Part shown: positions 1-7,336 of the stretch, one piece after another
Position numbering within the stretch: the stretch's first letter is position 1
How the letters are laid out: every line of letters starts with the position of its first letter
NCBI RefSeq assembly: GCF_001905665.1
Contig: NZ_LIVX01000001.1
Location: 682,001-746,000 of the forward strand
Source: Streptomyces sp. CB02261
GTDB taxonomy: Bacteria; Actinomycetota; Actinomycetes; Streptomycetales; Streptomycetaceae
Length of the DNA stretch: 64,000 bases
Direction of reading: 5' to 3'
The notes under the pieces: generated by a model
What the model saw: the letters and a program-made list of their open reading frames with translations, nothing else
Databases searched by the model: none
Told to the model about the DNA's origin: nothing
Position numbers and translations under genes: made by a program

Positions 1-1245
1 CTTGCGGGCGCGGTCGTCGCGGGCGGCGTCGAACAGGGACCGGAACTGCGGTTCGAGGCCGTCGGGGGCGCGGGCGACGAGGGCCTCGGCGAGTTCGGCG
101 ACGACGACGCGCTGGTCGGCGCGGAGGGCCTCCTGTTCGGCGCGCTGCATCACGTACCGGTCGGCGACGGCCTTGAGGACGGCGCACTCGTTCCGGGCGG
201 CGCGGGGGACGATCAACGCGGCCGCGTACCGGGTGAGGCGGCCGGAGCCGTACCCCTGGCGGGTGGCGCCCTCGGCGGCGAGGCAGAAGCGGCCGATGAG
301 CTGGCTGGTGGCGTCCTTGAGGCGGGCCTGGGCGACGGCCGAGCCGTCGTAGCCGTGCGGCCACCACTCCTGCTCGACGAGACGGTCGAGGGCGTCGGCG
401 AGCTCCTGCGGGTCGGTGTCCTCGGGTACGTAGCGGCCGACGGCGACCGCGAAGACGTCGGCGCGCTCGGGCTCGGAGAGCAGCATGTTCGGGTCGATGT
501 GGCCGGCGTGCAGGCCGTCCTCGAAGTCGTGCACCGAGTAGGCCACGTCGTCGGACCAGTCCATGACCTGGGCCTCGAAGCACTTGCGGTCGGCGGGGGC
601 GCCCTGCCGGATCCACTCGAAGACCGGGAGGTCGTCCTCGTACACGCCGAACTTGGACGAGCCGGGGTCCTCGGGGTGGTCGCCGCGCGCCCAGGGGTAC
701 TTGGTGGCGGCGTCGAGCGTCGCCCGGGTCAGGTTGAGTCCGACGCTGACGAGGTCCCCTTCGGCGTCCTTCACGAAGCGCTTGGGCTCGATGCGGGTGA
801 GGAGGCGGAGCGACTGGGCGTTCCCCTCGAAGCCGCCGCAGTCCTTGGCGACGTCGTTGAGCGCCTGCTCGCCGTTGTGCCCGAAGGGCGGGTGACCCAT
901 GTCGTGGGAGAGGCAGGCGGCCTCGACGAGGTCGGGGTCGCAACCGAGGGCCGCGCCGAGCTCGCGCCCGACCTGGGCGCACTCCAGGGAGTGGGTGAGC
1001 CGGGTGCGGGGGCTGGCGTCCCAGGCGTGGCCGCGGGTGCCGGGGGTGACGACCTGGGTCTTGCCGGCGAGCCTGCGGAGCGCGGCGGAGTGCAGGACGC
1101 GGGCGCGGTCGCGCTGGAAGGCGGTGCGTCCGGGGCGTTTGTCGGGCTCGGCGGCCCAGCGATCGGTCGCGGCGGAGTCGTAGCCGGGGGTGCCGGTGAT
1201 GTCGCCGATGCCGTCGTTGCCTTCGTTGTCTTCGTTGCCTGCCAT
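1..1245 (-). CDS. dgt: Deoxyguanosinetriphosphate triphosphohydrolase (dGTPase), 3' end beyond the window
   Basis: This is an HD-superfamily hydrolase that converts dGTP to deoxyguanosine and triphosphate in the cytosol. The start ATG is at 1243-1245 and 415 residues are visible; the last few codons lie outside the window. HD-fold metal-binding features are clear: [10 protein letters not shown] near residue 83 and [14 protein letters not shown] near residue 115, followed by the conserved [15 protein letters not shown] stretch. The N-terminal 20 residues are acidic and poor in complexity. It is transcribed leftward with the chelatase gene 35 bp upstream, so the two could share a transcript. 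The family call is firm; the exact nucleotide preference is inferred from the family. Confidence 0.93.
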   Translation of the reverse strand, partial: MAGNEDNEGNDGIGDITGTPGYDSAATDRWAAEPDKRPGRTAFQRDRARVLHSAALRRLAGKTQVVTPGTRGHAWDASPRTRLTHSLECAQVGRELGAALGCDPDLVEAACLSHDMGHPPFGHNGEQALNDVAKDCGGFEGNAQSLRLLTRIEPKRFVKDAEGDLVSVGLNLTRATLDAATKYPWARGDHPEDPGSSKFGVYEDDLPVFEWIRQGAPADRKCFEAQVMDWSDDVAYSVHDFEDGLHAGHIDPNMLLSEPERADVFAVAVGRYVPEDTDPQELADALDRLVEQEWWPHGYDGSAVAQARLKDATSQLIGRFCLAAEGATRQGYGSGRLTRYAAALIVPRAARNECAVLKAVADRYVMQRAEQEALRADQRVVVAELAEALVARAPDGLEPQFRSLFDAARDDRARK

Positions 1246-1280
1246 GACCCGAAGGTAACCGGAGGGACCGACAGAAGCGC

Positions 1281-2066
1281 TCAGACGGCGGCGAGTTCCC
1301 GCGTGCGGGTGGTCGTCGCCAGGGCCCGGTCGTAGCGGTGGAGGACGAGGCGGGCGAGGGCCGGGTGGGCGCCGATCGGGTCGGCGGCGATCCAGGGCGC
1401 GGCGGCGGCGGCGCGGGTGGCGAAGAGTCCGGGGGCGGTGAAGCAGGAGGCGACGGCGACCCGGTGGCGGCCGCGGGCGGCGAGGGCGCGGACGGCCTCG
1501 GGGACGGTGGGCGCGGCGGCGGAGGTGTAGGCGCTGACGACGGGGGCGCCGCCGAGCCGCTCGCCGAGGAGCGTGGCGATACGGCGGATCTCGGCGCCCG
1601 AGCGGGGGTCGCGGGATCCGGCGGAGGCGAGGACGACGCCGGCGCCGCGGGAGGTCCCGTCCTCGGGGGTCCAGCCCGCCTGCGCGAGCCGGTCGGCGAG
1701 GGCCTCGACGAGGAGCGGGTGCGCGCCGAGCGGCTCGGCGACGCGGGCCCGGAGGTGGGGGGTGGCGGCGACGGCTGCGGGCAGGTCGTGGGTGACGTGG
1801 TACCCGGGGGCGAACAGGAGGGGGACGAGCACGGCGTCCCGTCCTTCGGCGGCGAGGCCGGCGAGGGTGGCGTCGAGGAGCGGTGCGTTCAGCTCGATGT
1901 GGGCGAGCCGGGCGTCGAGGCCGGGGCGCAGCTCGCGGACCCGGTCGAGCAGCCGCTCCAGGGTGGCGCGGGCGCGGGGGTCGCGGCTGCCGTGGCCGAC
2001 GGCGACGAGGGTGGGGGCGCCGGGGCGGGGGGCGGCGGGCGGGGTGACGAGGGCGGGGGTGTTCAT
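1281..2066 (-). CDS. Sirohydrochlorin chelatase (CbiX/SirB type)
   Basis: This 261-residue protein belongs to the CbiX/SirB chelatase family, which inserts Fe2+ or Co2+ into sirohydrochlorin. The opening [14 protein letters not shown] carries the family's catalytic His, and the second half shows the repeated chelatase fold ([28 protein letters not shown]). I chose ATG 2066 because a GGAGGAGG ribosome-binding site lies about 12 bases upstream; an in-frame ATG at 2174 would add 36 low-quality residues with no good site. Sirohaem is the cofactor of NirB, encoded at 20-22.5 kb, and a GlnR-like site lies upstream, so iron insertion for nitrite reduction is the likely job. A role in cobalamin synthesis cannot be excluded. 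Confidence 0.88.
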   Translation of the reverse strand: MNTPALVTPPAAPRPGAPTLVAVGHGSRDPRARATLERLLDRVRELRPGLDARLAHIELNAPLLDATLAGLAAEGRDAVLVPLLFAPGYHVTHDLPAAVAATPHLRARVAEPLGAHPLLVEALADRLAQAGWTPEDGTSRGAGVVLASAGSRDPRSGAEIRRIATLLGERLGGAPVVSAYTSAAAPTVPEAVRALAARGRHRVAVASCFTAPGLFATRAAAAAPWIAADPIGAHPALARLVLHRYDRALATTTRTRELAAV

Positions 2067-2448
2067 GGGCGGGTGTACCTCCTCCTCGTGCTTCCGGAGC
2101 GGACGGCCGTACGGACGCACGTGGCCCGGCCGGGTTCCGGGCGGTTCGGGGATCGTGCTGTACGGCTCCGTCATGCGGCGATCCTGCCGGGGGCGCGTTG
2201 CGTGGCCGTTTCGTCGGGGTGACGGGTCTTTGCGGTCACCTCACAGCGGGGGCCGGCACGCCGTTGCGGCCCGGTCCGCGGGGGCGGAGTGAGCACGCGG
2301 GAGGCGGCCCCGCCCCCGCCCGTGTGGGCAGGAGGTTGCCCGCACGCGGGCGGAAGGCCCACGCCGGGGCGGGGTCGCGCGGGGGCTGCGGGGCGCGGGC
2401 ACAGGTGGGGTGGGTGGCGGACGCCGGGCGCGTACACCGGGGGACGGC
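2067..2448. other. Non-coding interval upstream of the chelatase gene
   Basis: This 382-base stretch holds the chelatase promoter region. Apart from the GlnR-like box at 2197-2223 and the ribosome-binding site near 2080, I see only GC-rich sequence. I looked for a cobalamin riboswitch B12 box and did not find one. Confidence 0.5.
2197..2223 (-). promoter_or_regulatory. Candidate GlnR binding site before the sirohydrochlorin chelatase gene
   Basis: Read on the minus strand this is GTCAC-N6-GAAAC-N6-GCAAC (pentamers at 2219-2223, 2208-2212 and 2197-2201). It fits the GlnR a-site/b-site pattern (gTnAc-N6-GaAAc) known from Streptomyces nitrogen genes. It lies about 130 bp upstream of the chosen start. 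Binding is inferred from pattern only. Confidence 0.55.
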
Positions 2449-2910
2449 TCAGGGCGTAGGGGTCCAGGTGTAGCGGATGTCCGGTTCGTGTTCCTCGTTG
2501 CGGTGGCCGTCCGTCCGGTCGGTGGCGACGAAGCCGTGGCGTTCGTAGAAGCGGCGTGCCGGGGCGTTGACCTGGAAGGTCCACAGGGAGAGTCCGGCCG
2601 CGCGGCGCTCCTTGGCCAGTTCCACGAGACGGTCGCCGATGCCGTGGCCGCGCCAGGGCGGGTCGACGTACAGCTGGTCCAGCTCGTCGTCGTCCAGCAC
2701 CATCATGGCGACGACCGTGCCCCCGGCGGTCGCCACCCAGGTCTCCAGGCCGGGGACGACGACGTACCGGAACCAGGAGCGGACCTCGTCGTCGGTGTGA
2801 GCCCGGCGCACGTCCGGAAGGGCCGCCGTGTAGGAACGCAGCCACACGTCGGCCACCGCGGCGGCGTCGGAGTCGGCCGCACGGCGGATGTCGAGGTCGT
2901 CGATCTTCAT
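2449..2910 (-). CDS. GNAT family N-acetyltransferase
   Basis: This 153-residue protein has the acetyl-CoA-binding fold of the GNAT family. The start MKIDDLDIRRA begins the usual first strand, LDQLYVDPPWRGHGIGDRLVELA carries the R/Q-x-x-G-x-G/A pyrophosphate-binding motif near residues 92-102, and FQVNAPARRFYERHGF is the typical C-terminal strand-helix. The acetyl acceptor cannot be read from the sequence. The gene is divergent from the aquaporin-like gene, with 76 bp between the starts, and may share its operator. A longer upstream frame exists but runs through the aquaporin gene and was not used. Confidence 0.85.
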   Translation of the reverse strand: MKIDDLDIRRAADSDAAAVADVWLRSYTAALPDVRRAHTDDEVRSWFRYVVVPGLETWVATAGGTVVAMMVLDDDELDQLYVDPPWRGHGIGDRLVELAKERRAAGLSLWTFQVNAPARRFYERHGFVATDRTDGHRNEEHEPDIRYTWTPTP

Positions 2911-2958
2911 GGCGCGGAGCGTACGGGGACCACATACCTCCCCTCCCCTCTTTTTTCC

Positions 2959-2986
2959 TTCCGAATAACGGAATATCTTTTCCGTT
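2959..2986. promoter_or_regulatory. Interlocking inverted repeats at the acetyltransferase/aquaporin divergent promoter
   Basis: Two overlapping palindromes sit in an A/T-rich patch directly against the aquaporin start: TTCCG-AATAA-CGGAA (2959-2973) and AACGGAA-TATCTT-TTCCGTT (2967-2986). They share the CGGAA arm. Position over the start codon suggests a repressor operator. No regulator gene is adjacent, so the cognate protein is unknown. Confidence 0.5.
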
Positions 2987-3709
2987 ATGAGAATGTCCCC
3001 GCCCGCCCTCCCCCGTCGCGCCGCCGCCGAGTTCATCGGCACCGGCGCGCTCGTCGCCGTGATCGTCGGCTCCGGCATCCGCGCCGACTCCCTGAGCCAG
3101 GACATCGGCGTCCGGCTGCTCGCCAACGCCACCGCGTCGGCCCTCGGCCTGGGGCTGCTCATCGCGCTCATCGGGCCGCTCTCCGGGGCCCACTTCAACC
3201 CCGTCGTGACACTGACCGAGTGGTGGTCCCGCCGCCCCACGGGCGGCGCGGCCGAGGCCCTCGCCTACATCGGCGCCCAGCTCGCCGGGGCCGTCGCCGG
3301 GGCCCTGCTCGCCGAGGCGATGTTCGGGCGGGCACCCGGCGCCTGGGCCACCGAGTCGCGGGCGGCGCCGCACCTGCTGCTCGGCGAGGCCGTCGCCACC
3401 GCCGGGCTCGTCCTCGTCGTCCAGGGCCTGCGGCACATCGGCCGCCCCGCCCTCGCCCCGGTCGCCGTCGCCGGCTACATCGGCGCCGCGATCTGGTTCA
3501 CCTCCTCCGGCTCCTTCGCCAACCCGGCCGCCACCGTCGGCCGTGCCTTCTCCGACTCCTTCACCGGGATCGCCCCCGCCTCCGTACCCGCCTTCGCCGC
3601 CGCCCAACTGCTCGGCATGCTCCTCGGCATGGTCCTGGCCGGTGTGTTGTACGGAACAGAACGGGGCGCCGACGAACCGAACCCCGCCGAAGCGCGTCGG
3701 ACGGGGTGA
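2987..3709 (+). CDS. Aquaporin-like (MIP family) membrane channel
   Basis: This 240-residue protein has six predicted membrane helices and the two half-helix selectivity motifs of the MIP family, GAHFNPVVTL near residue 70 and SFANPAATVGRAFSDSFTGI near residue 168. The first box is NPV rather than NPA, a change seen in some bacterial solute channels. It should passively transport water or small neutral solutes such as glycerol or metalloid acids; the substrate is not determined here. There is no ribosome-binding site before ATG 2987, which suggests a leaderless message. ATG 2993 is an alternative. Some Streptomyces relatives sit in arsenic operons, but no ars gene is present here. Confidence 0.87.
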   Translation: MRMSPPALPRRAAAEFIGTGALVAVIVGSGIRADSLSQDIGVRLLANATASALGLGLLIALIGPLSGAHFNPVVTLTEWWSRRPTGGAAEALAYIGAQLAGAVAGALLAEAMFGRAPGAWATESRAAPHLLLGEAVATAGLVLVVQGLRHIGRPALAPVAVAGYIGAAIWFTSSGSFANPAATVGRAFSDSFTGIAPASVPAFAAAQLLGMLLGMVLAGVLYGTERGADEPNPAEARRTG

Positions 3710-3747
3710 CACACCGACACCCGTCCGCCGACCACGGAGGTTCCCGC

Positions 3748-4437
3748 ATGCCGGCACGGTTCAACCGGCTGGTCCCCCGCACCACCCGGGCCCGCCGACG
3801 TACCGTCCAGGCCGTGATGCTGGGCGCCGTCCTCGCGCTCACCCCCGTCACCTGGATGCACACCGCCGCCGCCGGGAAGCTCCGTACCACCGCCGACGTG
3901 CCCGCCCGGGACGTCGCCGTCGTCTTCGGCGCCGGGCTGTGGCAAGGGCGCCCCACCCCGTACCTCGCGCACCGCCTCGACACGGCCGCCGAGCTGTACC
4001 GGACGGGCAAGGTCCGGGTCCTCCTCGTCACCGGCGACAACAGCAGGACCGCATACGACGAGCCCAGCGCCATGCGCACCTACCTCATCGAGCGCGGGGT
4101 GCCCGACGGCCGGATCGTCAGCGACTACGCGGGCTTCGACACCTGGGACTCCTGCGTCCGGGCCCGGAAGGTCTTCGGGGTCGACCGGGCCGTGCTCGTC
4201 ACCCAGGACTTCCACATCAAACGGGCCGTCGCCCTGTGCGGGCGCGCGGGCCTCGACGCCTACGGCGTCGGGGTCCCCGAACCCCACGACGCCACCTGGT
4301 ACTACGGCACCACCCGGGAGCTGTTCGCGGCGGGCAAGGCCGCCCTCGACGCCGGTCTGCGCCCCGACCCGCGGTTCCTCGGGCCGGAGGAGAAGGGCGT
4401 CACCGAGGCGCTGGCCTCACCTCACGGCCGGCCGTGA
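3748..4437 (+). CDS. SanA/YdcF-like (DUF218) envelope protein
   Basis: This 229-residue protein starts at ATG 3748 behind a GGAGG site. An arginine-rich N-terminus is followed by one hydrophobic segment (about residues 24-42), then a DUF218 domain with VVFGAGL, LVTGDNSRTAYDEPSAMRTYL and VLVTQDFHIKRAVALC. SanA of enteric bacteria influences envelope permeability to vancomycin; the biochemical reaction of the family is not settled. The protein is probably anchored in the membrane with its domain outside. It lies 38 bp after the aquaporin gene and 72 bp before nasA, so it could be co-transcribed with the former. Confidence 0.85.
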   Translation: MPARFNRLVPRTTRARRRTVQAVMLGAVLALTPVTWMHTAAAGKLRTTADVPARDVAVVFGAGLWQGRPTPYLAHRLDTAAELYRTGKVRVLLVTGDNSRTAYDEPSAMRTYLIERGVPDGRIVSDYAGFDTWDSCVRARKVFGVDRAVLVTQDFHIKRAVALCGRAGLDAYGVGVPEPHDATWYYGTTRELFAAGKAALDAGLRPDPRFLGPEEKGVTEALASPHGRP

Positions 4438-4460
4438 GCTGAGCGGAGAGCACCGCGCCC

Positions 4461-4498
4461 GTAATACGCGGCGCCGCCCCGCGTAACACGTCTGACGC
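4461..4498 (+). promoter_or_regulatory. Candidate GlnR binding site before nasA
   Basis: GTAAT (4461-4465) and GTAAC (4483-4487) are spaced exactly 22 bp, as the two a-sites of a tandem GlnR box would be. The intervening b-positions, CGCCG and GACGC, are weak. The element lies 12-49 bp before the start codon. GlnR activation of nasA is known in S. coelicolor; its operation here is inferred. Confidence 0.5.
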
Positions 4499-4509
4499 AC
4501 GCTTGCCGC

Positions 4510-6630
4510 ATGTCCGAGGTCACCGCCGTTCCCACCCACTGCCCCTACTGCGCCCTGCAGTGCGGCATGTCGCTCCGCCCCACCGGCGCCCCGGAGCTGC
4601 CCGCCGAGGTGGTCGAGCGGACCGACTTCCCCGTCAACCGGGGCGCGCTCTGCGGCAAGGGCCGCACCGCCCCCTCCGTACTCTCCTCCCGGGTCCGGCT
4701 CACCGAGCCCCTGGTCCGATGCCCTGACACGGGGGCCCTGGCGCCCGCGACCTGGGAGGAGGCACTCTCCGCCGTCGCCGAGGGGCTGAGCAGGACCCGC
4801 GCCGACCACGGCCCGGACGCCGTGGGGGTCTTCGGCGGCGGCGGCCTCACCAACGAGAAGGCGTACACCCTCGGGAAGTTCGCCCGGCTGGTCCTCGGCA
4901 CCTCGCAGATCGACTACAACGGGCGCTTCTGCATGTCGTCGGCCGCCGCCGCGCACGGCAGGGCCTTCGGACTCGACCGGGGCCTCCCCTTCCCCCTGGA
5001 GGACATCCCGAAGACGGGGTGCGTGATCCTCGTCGGTTCCAACCTCGCCGAGACCATGCCGCCCGCCCTCCGCTACCTCACCGAGCTGAAGGAGAACGGC
5101 GGCAGGCTGATCGTCGTCGACCCGCGCCGCACCCGGACCGCCGAACAGGCCGATCTGCACCTCGCGCCGCGCCCCGGCACCGACCTCGCGCTCGCCCTCG
5201 GCATGCTGCACCTCGTCGTGGCCGAGGGCCGGGTCGACGAGGACTTCGTCCGCGAGCGGACCACCGGCTGGGAGGCCGCGCGGGCCGGCGCCATGTCCCA
5301 CTGGCCCGAGCAGGTCGAGCGGATCACCGGCGTGCCGGTGCCGCAGCTCCGGGACGCCGTCGCGATGTTCTCCGACGCGCCCACCGGCATGGTCCTGACC
5401 GCGCGCGGCCCCGAGCAGCAGTCCAAGGGCACCGACACCGTCGGCGCCTGGATCAACCTCTGCCTGGCCACCGGCAGGGCGGGCCGGCCGCTCAGCGGCT
5501 ACGGCTGCCTCACCGGCCAGGGCAACGGCCAGGGCGGCCGTGAGCACGGCCAGAAGGCCGACCAGCTGCCCGGCTACCGCAAGCTCGACGACCCGGCCGC
5601 CCGCGCCCACGTGGCGGGGGTGTGGGGCGTGCCCCCCGAGTCGCTCCCGGGCCCCGGGCGGAGCGCGTACGAACTCCTCGACGCGCTCGGCGGCGACGTG
5701 AAGTCCCTGCTCCTCATGGGCTCCAACCCGGTGGTCTCCGCGCCGCGCGCCGCGCACATCGAGGAGCGGCTGCGGTCGCTGGACTTCCTCGCCGTGGCGG
5801 ACGTCGTGCTCTCCGAGACCGCCGCCCTCGCCGATGTCGTCCTGCCCGTGACCCAGTGGGCGGAGGAGACCGGCACCATGACCAACCTGGAGGGCAGGGT
5901 GCTGCTCCGCCGCCGGGCCCTCACCCCGCCCACCGGGGTACGCAGCGACCTGGAGGTGCTGCACGCGCTCGCCGGACTCCTCGGCTGGGAGAAGGGCTTC
6001 CCCGCCGAACCCGAGGAGGTCTTCGACGAGCTGCGGCGCGCCTCGGCCGGCGGACCCGCCGACTACTCGGGCATCGACTACCGGCGGATCGAGGAGGAGC
6101 AGGGTGTCTTCTGGCCCTGCCCCGAGGCCCCGGAGGGCTCCGCCGCGCACCCCGGGACGCCCCGGCTGTTCCTCGACCGGTTCGCGACCCCGGACGGGCG
6201 GGCCCGGTTCGTGCCGGTGGTGCACCGGGCGGCGGCCGAGGAGACGGACGACGCGTACCCGGTCGTCCTCACCACCGGCCGGGTCGTGTCCCAGTACCAG
6301 TCGGGCGCGCAGACCCGGCGGGTGGACGAGCTGAACGCGGCGGCGCCCGGCCCCTTCGTGGAGCTCCACCCACGGCTCGCCGAGCGGCTCGGGGTGGCCG
6401 AGGGCGAGCGGGTCGCGGTGGTGTCGCGGCGCGGGCGGGCCGTGGCACCGGCCCGGATCACCACGGCCATCCGGCCGGACACCGTCTTCATGCCCTTCCA
6501 CTGGGCGGGCGAGGGCCGGGCCAACACCCTGGTGAACCCGGCGCTCGACCCGGTCTCCCGGATGCCCGAGTTCAAGGTGTGCGCGGTGCGTCTGGAGCGC
6601 GCAGGGGACGCGGGGGCTACGGCCGGCTGA
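4510..6630 (+). CDS. nasA: Assimilatory nitrate reductase, molybdopterin catalytic subunit
   Basis: This 706-residue enzyme reduces nitrate to nitrite in the cytoplasm using bis-MGD molybdenum and one [4Fe-4S] cluster. Cluster ligands are C11, C14, C18 and C48, followed by K50 in CGKG, which relays electrons to the cofactor. C141 in NGRFCMSS is in the position of the Mo-coordinating cysteine of this branch. The C-terminal beta-barrel domain ends with FMPFHWAGEGRANTLVNPALDP, which contacts molybdopterin. There is no Tat signal, consistent with an assimilatory enzyme. Its product is the substrate of NirBD encoded at 20-23 kb. No separate electron-transfer subunit is next to it. The last 14 bp overlap the tail of the convergent CutA-GGCT gene. 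Confidence 0.92.
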   Translation: MSEVTAVPTHCPYCALQCGMSLRPTGAPELPAEVVERTDFPVNRGALCGKGRTAPSVLSSRVRLTEPLVRCPDTGALAPATWEEALSAVAEGLSRTRADHGPDAVGVFGGGGLTNEKAYTLGKFARLVLGTSQIDYNGRFCMSSAAAAHGRAFGLDRGLPFPLEDIPKTGCVILVGSNLAETMPPALRYLTELKENGGRLIVVDPRRTRTAEQADLHLAPRPGTDLALALGMLHLVVAEGRVDEDFVRERTTGWEAARAGAMSHWPEQVERITGVPVPQLRDAVAMFSDAPTGMVLTARGPEQQSKGTDTVGAWINLCLATGRAGRPLSGYGCLTGQGNGQGGREHGQKADQLPGYRKLDDPAARAHVAGVWGVPPESLPGPGRSAYELLDALGGDVKSLLLMGSNPVVSAPRAAHIEERLRSLDFLAVADVVLSETAALADVVLPVTQWAEETGTMTNLEGRVLLRRRALTPPTGVRSDLEVLHALAGLLGWEKGFPAEPEEVFDELRRASAGGPADYSGIDYRRIEEEQGVFWPCPEAPEGSAAHPGTPRLFLDRFATPDGRARFVPVVHRAAAEETDDAYPVVLTTGRVVSQYQSGAQTRRVDELNAAAPGPFVELHPRLAERLGVAEGERVAVVSRRGRAVAPARITTAIRPDTVFMPFHWAGEGRANTLVNPALDPVSRMPEFKVCAVRLERAGDAGATAG

Positions 6631-7336
6631 ACCAGTCGCCGCTCTCGATGACCGGGCCGAGGGGCGCGTCCGGCGCCGCCAGGAACACCCAGGCGGACAC
6701 CCGCGCCCCGTCCCGTACCCGTTCGACGTCCATCGCCACCCGCTCGTACCCGACGGGCAGCTCGAGGCGGTCGAGCAGGCCGAACAGCTCGCCGTACGAG
6801 CCGGACGCCGGCGTCAGCAGGGTGCCGACCACCCGGCCCCCGTCCGCCGGGACGACGTACGGGTAGCCGGGCCCGTCGTACAGGACCGCCCCGTGCAGCA
6901 CGGCGTCCGCCTCGGTGCCGATCCGCCCGGCGAGGAACCGGTCGTGGTTGTACGCGCCCGGGCGCAGCGTCCCGTACACGAAGAACGGCCGCTCGTCGGG
7001 CGCCGGGCTCTCGATCTCCGCGGCCGCCTCGGTCTCCCGCTCGACCCAGCGGGCGTAGTCCTCGCTGACCCGGACCACCCGGGTGGCGAGGATCTCGGGC
7101 GTCCCGTAGTCGTGCGCGGCGAGGAGGTGCGCCTCCAGGGCCGGGTAGCGGGCCTCGGTGGTCTTGAGCACCACCTGCCATTCCTCGGCGGTCTCGATCG
7201 CGCCCCGCCAGTGGTAGACGGAGGTGACGGGCCCGACGATCTGCGCGCAGGCGGCGAGCCGGGCCTCGACGGCGCCGCGCGCCAGGGCGTCGGCCTTGGC
7301 GCGCGCGTCGGTGGTGGTGGTGACGGTGACGATCAC
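6617..7336 (-). CDS. CutA-like domain fused to a gamma-glutamylcyclotransferase-like (GGCT) domain
   Basis: This 239-residue protein has two parts. Residues 1-105 form a CutA1-type divalent-ion-tolerance domain: VTVTTTTDARAKADALARGAVEARLAACAQI, then YHWRGAIETAEEWQVVLKTT. Residues 112-239 form a GGCT/AIG2-like domain starting at FFVYGTLRPGAYNHDRF, which has the YGTLRxG substrate loop. I chose GTG 7336: a GGTGGAG site precedes it and the codon overlaps the upstream ABC gene's stop (GTGA), indicating translational coupling. CutA proteins are trimeric and of uncertain function; GGCT domains cleave gamma-glutamyl groups to 5-oxoproline. Separate genes are the usual arrangement for both, so the fusion is notable. 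The product's function is not known. Confidence 0.85.
   Translation of the reverse strand: MIVTVTTTTDARAKADALARGAVEARLAACAQIVGPVTSVYHWRGAIETAEEWQVVLKTTEARYPALEAHLLAAHDYGTPEILATRVVRVSEDYARWVERETEAAAEIESPAPDERPFFVYGTLRPGAYNHDRFLAGRIGTEADAVLHGAVLYDGPGYPYVVPADGGRVVGTLLTPASGSYGELFGLLDRLELPVGYERVAMDVERVRDGARVSAWVFLAAPDAPLGPVIESGDWFSRP

Noticed and set aside
355..1335. Long open frame antisense to the dGTPase gene
   Set aside because: Its translation is Gly/Val/Glu-rich low complexity with no family motif, while the opposite strand encodes a full dGTPase. Such shadows are normal at this GC content.
2067..2174. Extended N-terminus for the sirohydrochlorin chelatase from ATG 2174
   Set aside because: It adds 36 residues unlike the family and lacks a ribosome-binding site, whereas ATG 2066 has a strong one.
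2175..2448. Cobalamin riboswitch upstream of the chelatase
   Set aside because: I looked for the B12 box and associated helices on the minus strand and found none.
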